A stretch of 64,000 nt of DNA, taken from contig CAZDHW010000003.1 of assembly GCA_964505415.1 (NCBI GenBank), positions 33,979 through 97,978 of the forward strand, read 5' to 3'. A model generated the notes under the pieces. The model saw only the letters and a list, made by a program, of their open reading frames with translations. It did not search any database and was not told the origin of the DNA. Shown here in pieces: positions 59,198 to 64,000 of the stretch. The position numbers were made by a program, and so were the translations under genes. Origin of the DNA: DTDR01 sp964505415. GTDB lineage: Bacteria; Hydrothermota; Tepidihabitantia; Tepidihabitantales; DTDR01. Each line of letters starts with the position of its first letter. Positions within the stretch are counted from its first letter, which is position 1.

Positions 59198-59658
59198 TTT
59201 AAATAAACCGTATCGCCAACTTTAATCTTTTTACTTTCAAAATATCCCTGATTAACTTCTAAGGCATATAAAAAGGGTCTTTCTGGTTGATAAACCCTTT
59301 TCTCATTCATTGGCATCATCCTTTGAATATCAATAATTATAAAATCTTTGGAGATAAAGGCAATATCTAAGGGAAGATAAGTATTTCTCATCCAAAAAGG
59401 ATAAATCCCTTCTTTTTCAAAAACAAAAAGCATCCCTTCATTTTCACCCAAATTTCTTCGGTAAGAAAGTCCGGTTATCCTTTTTAATGGCGTATCGGCA
59501 ATTTCTACATATAAGGTTTCATTTTTTATTATCAACATCTTCTTCTCATTTTCTAAAGAGATATTTTTCGGAAGATTTTTCTCTTTAAAAAGCGACCAAA
59601 AATAAAAGATAAGTAATAAAGAAAAAATTATGGCAACAAATAAAGTTAGATAACGCAT
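59191..59658 (-). CDS. DUF192 family exported protein
   Basis: This 155-residue protein has an N-terminal membrane helix or signal (about 3-22) and the DUF192 domain: 'DTPLKRITGLSYRRNLGENEGMLFVF', 'YPFWMRNTYLPLDIAFI' and 'ALEVNQGYFES', in which the W-M-x-N-T motif is diagnostic. The fold is a small beta barrel of unknown role that is often exported. It overlaps glyS by 13 nt and the macro-domain gene by 7 nt. Confidence 0.88.
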   Translation of the reverse strand: MRYLTLFVAIIFSLLLIFYFWSLFKEKNLPKNISLENEKKMLIIKNETLYVEIADTPLKRITGLSYRRNLGENEGMLFVFEKEGIYPFWMRNTYLPLDIAFISKDFIIIDIQRMMPMNEKRVYQPERPFLYALEVNQGYFESKKIKVGDTVYLKW

Positions 59659-61730
59659 TCGGAAAAATCACAATATTCATCAAAAATCGCTTTTATTATT
59701 TTTAAAATCCTTAATCGGTTATTTCTTATCTCCAAATCCTTATCCATCACAAACACATTATCAAAAAACTTATCAATATAAGGTCTTAAAGATAAAAGAT
59801 AATCTAAGGCTTTATTATAATCTTCACTTTCTAAAGCATCTAAATAGTCTAAATAAATTTCGCTACAATATTCTAATAATTTTTTCTCTTCCTCTTTTAT
59901 TAAAAGAGTTCTTTTTATCTTTGCCGCATCTTCTATATCTTCAAGCCTAAGTTCTTCAATATCTACTCCTCTCAAAATATTTCTTACCCTTTTCTGACCA
60001 ATAACAATCTTTTCAAAATCTTCCTTCTTTTCTTCTTTTAACTTTTTTAGATATTCCAATCTTTTTAATGCCCTTTTGGGATTATACCAGATAACCTTAC
60101 TTATTGCCCGAGCAAAATCATAAGAATAGCCCTTTTCTTCAATATAAAGTTCCAATCTTTCTTTAAAGAAATTATTTACTTCACCTTCAATACTTTCTTT
60201 ATCAAAATTAACCGGTAGTCTTTGGAAAAGTTCCAAATCATAAGTAATTAATTCTTCAATATTAATATCTAAATTATGAACGACAATAGTATTAATAATA
60301 TTATCTGCCTGTTTTTTTAAACCGAAGGGGTCATAAGAACCTTTCGGAACTTCCCCTTTGATAAAACTGGCATTAATATTATCAATCCTATCAACGATTG
60401 TCAAATAGGCACCATATTTTGTTTTTGGCAAATCTTCATATTGTTCATACAAGGCATCACAAACTTCTTTTAAATAGCCAAAATATTGGGCATAGATACC
60501 ACCCATCTTCCCTTGCAGGGAAGTAAATTCCTTTTCCCTTACCATATTAGTTAATAAATCGGCTTTACTTAGATAGGCAATCTTTTCTAAGATTTCATTA
60601 TCTTCAATCTTTCTTATCAAATTTTTTAATCTTTCGGTCTTATCATAAAGGGTTCCTAAACCTTCAATCCAGATAACCCTTTTCTCTTCTTCGACCAAAT
60701 TTTCTAAGGGTCTTTTCAAATCTTCTAAAAAGTAATATTTGGCATCTTCTAATCGTGCGGAACAAGCCTTTTCAAACCACATTTTTATCTCTTCTATTGC
60801 CTTTTTATTTTTTAAAAATGGTTTATTTATTACGCAGATAAAATAATTAAGCAGTTCATTATTTTTAAAAACCGCCAAAGCGTGAAGATAATTTTTTAAA
60901 CCGGTGATAATAACTTCTTTCGGCAGAGAAAGGTAATCTTTGGCAAACTCACATAAAATCAAAGAAGGATATTCACAGATATTTAACATCTGATAAATCA
61001 ACTCTTCATCTTTTATAATTTCCCCACTAATCTCTTTTAAAATCCTATTTAAATTTTGATAAAAAATCTTCTCCCTTTCTTCGTAAAGGCAAATAACACC
61101 GTTTTTCCTCATAATTTTAAAGTAATCTTTGGCATTATTTATCTTTATCGGCAAAAAGGATTTATCCCGATGGGGATAAGTGAGATTACTACTTTTTAAC
61201 CCATCAATTTTAAATTTAATAACCTTATTATTAAAAAGGCAAAGAAGCGAATGGATTGGTCGGGCATAATACCATTCTTTTGAAACCCTCATTTTCTTAT
61301 TAAAAGGGATATCTTTTAATAAATTGGGCAAAAATGAAGAAAGAATTTTTTCAATTTTTTCACCGCCAACCTTTTTCTTTAAAAAAAGATACTCTTTCTC
61401 ACCAATTTTTTTAATAACAATATCTTTTTCCTTTGCCTTATGGGCTTTTAAAAATCCCTTTCCTTGTTCGGTTAAATTATTATTCTCATCAAAGGCAATA
61501 TTTTTTGGTGGTCCTTGGATTTCAATAAATTTTATCTTTCTCTTTAAAGGAAGTCCAATACAAAGAAAACCAATCCTTCTTGGTGTGAAAAATATCTTTA
61601 TATCTTCATATTCCAGCTCTTGCTCTTTTAAAAATTGGCAAAACCGCTCTTTTAAATATAAAACTGCTGGTTTTATATAACTTACTGGTAGTTCCTCACT
61701 TAAAATTTCTAACAAAAAATAATTCTTCAT
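59646..61730 (-). CDS. glyS: Glycine--tRNA ligase beta subunit
   Basis: GlyS is the beta chain of the bacterial alpha2-beta2 glycyl-tRNA synthetase and binds tRNA. The 694-residue protein has the typical 'LLEILSEELPVSYIKP' start, 'GPPKNIAFDENN', 'LKNYLHALAVF' near the middle, and 'YGAYLTIVDRIDNINASFIKGEVPKGSYDPFGLKKQADNIIN', split here as 'DRIDNINASF' and 'SYDPFGLKKQADN'. The alpha subunit gene glyQ normally precedes it but is not here; cvpA does (35-nt overlap). The alpha chain must be encoded elsewhere. The C-terminal anticodon-binding region follows the usual pattern. Confidence 0.93.
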   Translation of the reverse strand: MKNYFLLEILSEELPVSYIKPAVLYLKERFCQFLKEQELEYEDIKIFFTPRRIGFLCIGLPLKRKIKFIEIQGPPKNIAFDENNNLTEQGKGFLKAHKAKEKDIVIKKIGEKEYLFLKKKVGGEKIEKILSSFLPNLLKDIPFNKKMRVSKEWYYARPIHSLLCLFNNKVIKFKIDGLKSSNLTYPHRDKSFLPIKINNAKDYFKIMRKNGVICLYEEREKIFYQNLNRILKEISGEIIKDEELIYQMLNICEYPSLILCEFAKDYLSLPKEVIITGLKNYLHALAVFKNNELLNYFICVINKPFLKNKKAIEEIKMWFEKACSARLEDAKYYFLEDLKRPLENLVEEEKRVIWIEGLGTLYDKTERLKNLIRKIEDNEILEKIAYLSKADLLTNMVREKEFTSLQGKMGGIYAQYFGYLKEVCDALYEQYEDLPKTKYGAYLTIVDRIDNINASFIKGEVPKGSYDPFGLKKQADNIINTIVVHNLDINIEELITYDLELFQRLPVNFDKESIEGEVNNFFKERLELYIEEKGYSYDFARAISKVIWYNPKRALKRLEYLKKLKEEKKEDFEKIVIGQKRVRNILRGVDIEELRLEDIEDAAKIKRTLLIKEEEKKLLEYCSEIYLDYLDALESEDYNKALDYLLSLRPYIDKFFDNVFVMDKDLEIRNNRLRILKIIKAIFDEYCDFSECVI

Positions 61731-62193
61731 AATTTTTAATAGAAGTTCTTACCGGTAGCTTTCTTGGTCTTAACCAATACCAAGTAATCCTTTTAGCAAT
61801 TTTTGATTTCTCATAATATTTTTTCAAGTTAGGAAAAAAGAAAAGGGAGATATGGATAAGAAAGGCGATGGTGATAAAAGAAGCAAAAATTCCCCAAAAA
61901 CCGCCAACCAATTTATCTAACCAAGATAAAAAAAGTACCTTAAATATTTCCGAAAGGATTTTCCCAAAAAATTTAAAAATAAAAAAGACAAAAAGAAAAA
62001 TGATAATAAAAGCAATAACCCTAATAATTCTTGTATCGCCAAAATTTTTAGATAATTCCGGATAAAAGCGGTTGGCAATAAAAATACCCAAAATAAAACC
62101 CAAAAAACCACTGCTACTTCTAATAAAACCAATTTTTAACCCTTGAAAAAAACCTAAAATTAAAATAATGATAATCAAAATATCCAAAACCAT
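61696..62193 (-). CDS. CvpA family membrane protein
   Basis: This 165-residue protein has about four helices (roughly 2-18, 26-41, 56-80, 92-115) and the CvpA pattern 'GFFQGLKIGFIRSSSGFLGFILGIFIA' near the N-terminus and 'SWLDKLVGGFWGIFASFI' in the third part. CvpA proteins are linked to envelope stress and colicin V production in enterobacteria. It leads the operon with glyS (35-nt overlap), DUF192 and the macro gene, from a probable leaderless promoter. Confidence 0.82.
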   Translation of the reverse strand: MVLDILIIIILILGFFQGLKIGFIRSSSGFLGFILGIFIANRFYPELSKNFGDTRIIRVIAFIIIFLFVFFIFKFFGKILSEIFKVLFLSWLDKLVGGFWGIFASFITIAFLIHISLFFFPNLKKYYEKSKIAKRITWYWLRPRKLPVRTSIKNYEELFFVRNFK

Positions 62194-62199
62194 ATAATA

Positions 62200-62227
62200 A
62201 AAATAACAAAATATTTCTAATTGTCAA
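62200..62227 (-). promoter_or_regulatory. Promoter of the cvpA-glyS operon, leaderless type
   Basis: On the minus strand TTGACA (62227-62222) and TATTTT (62205-62200) are 16 nt apart, and 6 nt separate the -10 box from the ATG at 62193. Confidence 0.58.
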
Positions 62228-62234
62228 CAAATCA

Positions 62235-62262
62235 TTGACTTTTCGAAAATTGGCTATATTAT
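62235..62262 (+). promoter_or_regulatory. Possible rightward promoter into an unassigned region
   Basis: TTGACT (62235-62240) and TATTAT (62257-62262) are 16 nt apart, divergent from the cvpA promoter. The sequence that follows (62269-62376) has no start codon with a good ribosome site before the assembly gap. It could drive a gene lost in the gap or a small RNA. Confidence 0.35.
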
Positions 62263-62376
62263 ATATAATAAATTTAGTCAGGATAGCAGGTTTTTTTCTA
62301 AATAGGAAGAAGGTACATTACCTGAATGGTTGGGGTCTGAGGAAGTTTTTTATTTATACTACTTTTTAGTAAGAAA

Positions 62377-62476
62377 NNNNNNNNNNNNNNNNNNNNNNNN
62401 NNNNNNNNNNNNNNNNNNNNNNNNNNNNNNNNNNNNNNNNNNNNNNNNNNNNNNNNNNNNNNNNNNNNNNNNNNNN
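62377..62476. other. Assembly gap (100 N)
   Basis: Exactly 100 N join two contigs. The length is a placeholder, so order and distance across this point are scaffold inference. The flanks (62194-62376 and 62477-62602) contain no recognisable gene apart from the promoters noted. Confidence 0.95.
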
Positions 62477-62602
62477 AAAGTTATAAAGATAAAACGATAA
62501 TGGTTAAGGAACTTGCCGACTCCAGAATTTTTTGGAAGATAGGATTTTATTAAAATTAAAATAATAAATTTCCAATATACCAAATTTTTAAAAATTAGAA
62601 AA

Positions 62603-62640
62603 GGCCGGGGTAGAAATTCTACCCCGGCCAAGGTTTTTTA
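62603..62640 (-). terminator. Strong intrinsic terminator, possibly bidirectional
   Basis: A perfect GC-rich inverted repeat with 13-nt arms (GGCCGGGGTAGAA and complement, 62603-62629) stands out in an AT-rich region. On the minus strand it follows the stop of the 62638 gene and is followed by TTTTCTAATTTTT. On the plus strand it is followed by AAGGTTTTTT, so it could also stop rightward transcription. The stop codon of the gene lies at the base of the stem. Confidence 0.85.
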
Positions 62641-63171
62641 TCGTTGAAATATGAGTTTGTGAGTTTTTTGATAATCACCCGCAATAAATCGACAAAGGTA
62701 GACGCCATTAGCCACTATTTTGCCATTATTATCTCTTCCGTCCCAATTCGCTGTGTATCGTCCTCGTTTTTGAGTTTGGTTGACAAGTGTTTTAACAATC
62801 CTTCCGGTGATATCATAAATTTCAATTATTACCCGTTTTTCTGCCTCTAAGGTATAAGGAATTTGGGTTAAACGATAAAATGGATTGGGGAAAGGTGGAA
62901 AAAGTTTTGTTTCTTTGATATCAAGGTCTTTCCATTTAAATTCTTCTTTCTCTTTGATAGCCGGAACACCGCCGATAGTTTGCCAAAAGCCGATGTGGGC
63001 TAAAAGGTTAATCCCCCTCATCCAACCAATAGCAGTTTGTCCTAATGTGGCGCCAACCAGATAAGCACCTTCAATATTGCTGCCTCCAGTTGCTAAAACC
63101 TGCCAATCACAGCGATATTGTTGAGCAAAGATAATTACAATGAAAATTAATAAAAGAGTAAAATACCGCAT
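62638..63171 (-). CDS. Exported protein with FlgD-like/sorting-type C-terminal domain
   Basis: This 177-residue protein has a signal peptide (1-16, ending FAQ). It has a short body with 'VLATGGSNIEGAYLVGATLGQTAIGWMRG', split as 'ATGGSNIEG' and 'GATLGQTAIG', a pattern common in WOR-3-like secreted proteins. A C-terminal Ig-like domain follows: 'FPPFPNPFYRLTQIPYTLE', 'VIIEIYDITGRIVKTLV', 'YTANWDGRDNNGKIVANGVYLCRF'. This is the FlgD-like or type A sorting domain used for surface delivery. It lies 3 nt downstream of the fibre-like gene, with which it forms an operon, and is followed by a strong terminator. Confidence 0.75.
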   Translation of the reverse strand: MRYFTLLLIFIVIIFAQQYRCDWQVLATGGSNIEGAYLVGATLGQTAIGWMRGINLLAHIGFWQTIGGVPAIKEKEEFKWKDLDIKETKLFPPFPNPFYRLTQIPYTLEAEKRVIIEIYDITGRIVKTLVNQTQKRGRYTANWDGRDNNGKIVANGVYLCRFIAGDYQKTHKLIFQR

Positions 63172-63174
63172 AGG

Positions 63175-64000
63175 TTATTTTCTTTTCTTTAATTCTGCCT
63201 TTAAAAATTCAATTTCTTCGCGTAATTTTTGGTTTTCTTCGTATAGTGCCTGAATAGCAGCAAAAAGTACGCCGTCCGCATCAGCCATATTTATCGCCTC
63301 ATCACTTTCGCCAACACCAAAAGCCTTATAGAATTCTTCAGCAGTTAGTCCGATATGTTTTATATTTTCTTTTTGACCTTTTATTCGGTAATATCTTATT
63401 GACAATTCCGCAATTCGCTTTAATAATTCTTTTTTGTCAACTGATGAAAAGTTGGTTATATTTTCCTTACTACCAATGCCTGACCAAGAATTAGAATTTG
63501 GTGCCAGATAAACACCGGAAGTCATTGTGGCATTTGAGAAGAACCAAGTTCCGCCTCGTGCCCGAACACGGAATTGGCTGGCACCAGTAGTATAAACCGA
63601 TTCAAAAGGAGCAGAAGCTTCGTCGCTCCACACAAAGCATCCATTATGATTTGCCCGAGCATATCTTCCGGCAGCCAAACTATAAAATCCGCGAGCAATA
63701 TTATTATGCCCACCAGGTACTGTTGCGTAATCAGCAGATGCTACATTATTACTCCCACCTGCTACAGTAGCATATTGGGCTGTTGCTTGATTGTAGGCTC
63801 CACCGCCGACAAAGGCATAAGAACCACTTGCGCTATTTGAATCTCCACCTACTACTGAAGCATAACCTCCACTTGCTCTGTTCCGATATCCACCTGTTAT
63901 TGTGGCATAGTTTCCTGTGGCTTTATTGTCCTCTCCACCGCCGACAAAGGCATTCCCGCCGGATGCTTCATTAAACTCTCCACCTGTTACTGCAGCATAA
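63175..64000 (-). CDS. YadA-head-like fibre protein with S74-type C-terminal domain (5' partial)
   Basis: The frame is open through the window edge (codons in phase from 63999), so the N-terminus lies outside; about 274 residues are seen. The first ~110 are tandem 14-residue units of the type 'YATVAGGSNNVASG', as in heads of trimeric autotransporters (units start at YAAV, NAFV, YATI, YASV, YAFV, YATV, YATV). Then comes a linker ('SGVYLAPNSNSWSG') and an S74-like chaperone domain ('IKHIGLTAEEFYKAFGVGE', 'DADGVLFAAIQALYEE'). A C-terminal coiled coil closes it. The usual SDRxLKEN cleavage motif is shortened to SKEN, so self-cleavage is doubtful. It is likely a trimeric surface fibre or a phage-tail-like protein. 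Confidence 0.8.
   Translation of the reverse strand, partial: YAAVTGGEFNEASGGNAFVGGGEDNKATGNYATITGGYRNRASGGYASVVGGDSNSASGSYAFVGGGAYNQATAQYATVAGGSNNVASADYATVPGGHNNIARGFYSLAAGRYARANHNGCFVWSDEASAPFESVYTTGASQFRVRARGGTWFFSNATMTSGVYLAPNSNSWSGIGSKENITNFSSVDKKELLKRIAELSIRYYRIKGQKENIKHIGLTAEEFYKAFGVGESDEAINMADADGVLFAAIQALYEENQKLREEIEFLKAELKKRK
63679..63999 (-). repeat. Tandem 42-bp coding repeats (YadA-head units)
   Basis: Seven to eight diverged 42-nt units lie in frame inside the fibre gene. Each codes for a hydrophobic-aromatic start (Y-A-x-V), a G-G turn, an Asn and an A-S/T-G end. Near-identical stretches between two units (GCCTTTGTCGGCGGTGGAG in both 'AFVGGG' units) suggest recent unit duplication or conversion. 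The array continues past the window edge. Confidence 0.8.

Noticed and set aside
62269..62376. tRNA or 4.5S RNA gene next to the gap
   Set aside because: There is no cloverleaf, no T-arm GTTC motif and no SRP-type conserved loop.
63679..63999. CRISPR-like tandem repeat array
   Set aside because: The 42-nt periodicity is fully in frame, has no unique spacers and codes for YadA-head units.

Overview
This is an AT-rich, tightly packed bacterial chromosome segment, mostly long same-strand operons with overlapping or abutting genes. It contains a tmRNA but no rRNA, tRNA, CRISPR array or intact insertion sequence. A diderm cell is indicated by BamA, an outer-membrane porin, an ExbB/ExbD/TonB set and several lipoproteins. 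Thermophily is suggested, not proven, by a branched-polyamine synthase (BpsA) beside SpeH, a glutaredoxin-type protein disulfide oxidoreductase, a TtuA-like tRNA thiolase, an archaeal-style peroxiredoxin and a B12-dependent ribonucleotide reductase. Secreted proteins end in a tail like the type IX sorting tail of Bacteroidetes and relatives. My best guess from gene content alone is an uncultured FCB-affiliated or WOR-3/Stahlbacteria-like lineage. A run of 100 N (62377-62476) marks a scaffold join, so this is probably a draft or metagenome assembly.

Layout. 1-5533: three secreted proteins with sorting-type tails, including a C25-like protein whose catalytic His appears replaced. 5648-9823: an SPL-like radical SAM gene pair, then a three-repeat secreted protein and a PKD/beta-propeller lipoprotein. 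9879-13839: nadC, ispG, nrdJ. 13836-14533 (minus): a small membrane protein and ssrA. 14579-17751 (minus): four overlapping genes for an uncharacterised membrane assembly. 17854-18902: ferritin-like protein and SOD. 19906-22707 (minus): ferredoxin, Fhs and a thioredoxin-reductase-like enzyme. 22790-25741: HAD, ApbE, AmrS, DUF4321. 25792-36517: valS, envelope genes, bioY, porin, exbB/exbD/tonB, dnaE. 36595-41501: polyamine genes, then Fur, peroxiredoxin, flavodoxin, PDO and TtuA-like genes. 41543-46185: clpC, bamA. 46582-50709 (minus): glmM, glmS, DUF4837. 50785-58385: a complete T, H, P1, P2 glycine cleavage operon with a Cys-rich DUF6485 gene inside, then a MutL-like gene, queF and a queuosine-precursor transporter. 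58652-62193 (minus): cvpA, glyS, DUF192, macro domain. 62638-64000 (minus): a sorting-tail protein and a YadA-head/S74-type fibre protein running off the window.

How it fits together. Redox and oxygen defence is spread over the ferritin-SOD pair, the Fur-peroxiredoxin-flavodoxin-PDO run and the ferredoxin/TrxR-like operon. One-carbon metabolism links Fhs to the glycine cleavage system, although folD and the dihydrolipoamide dehydrogenase are not here. Envelope building links glmM/glmS, BamA, TonB and the secreted proteins.

Two things stand out. First, at least eleven operon-leading genes have a sigma-70-like promoter whose -10 box ends only 5-8 nt before the start codon, which predicts leaderless mRNAs, while internal genes often carry strong AAGGAGG sites. 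Second, the four-gene membrane module at 14579-17751 is the best candidate here for an undescribed system.
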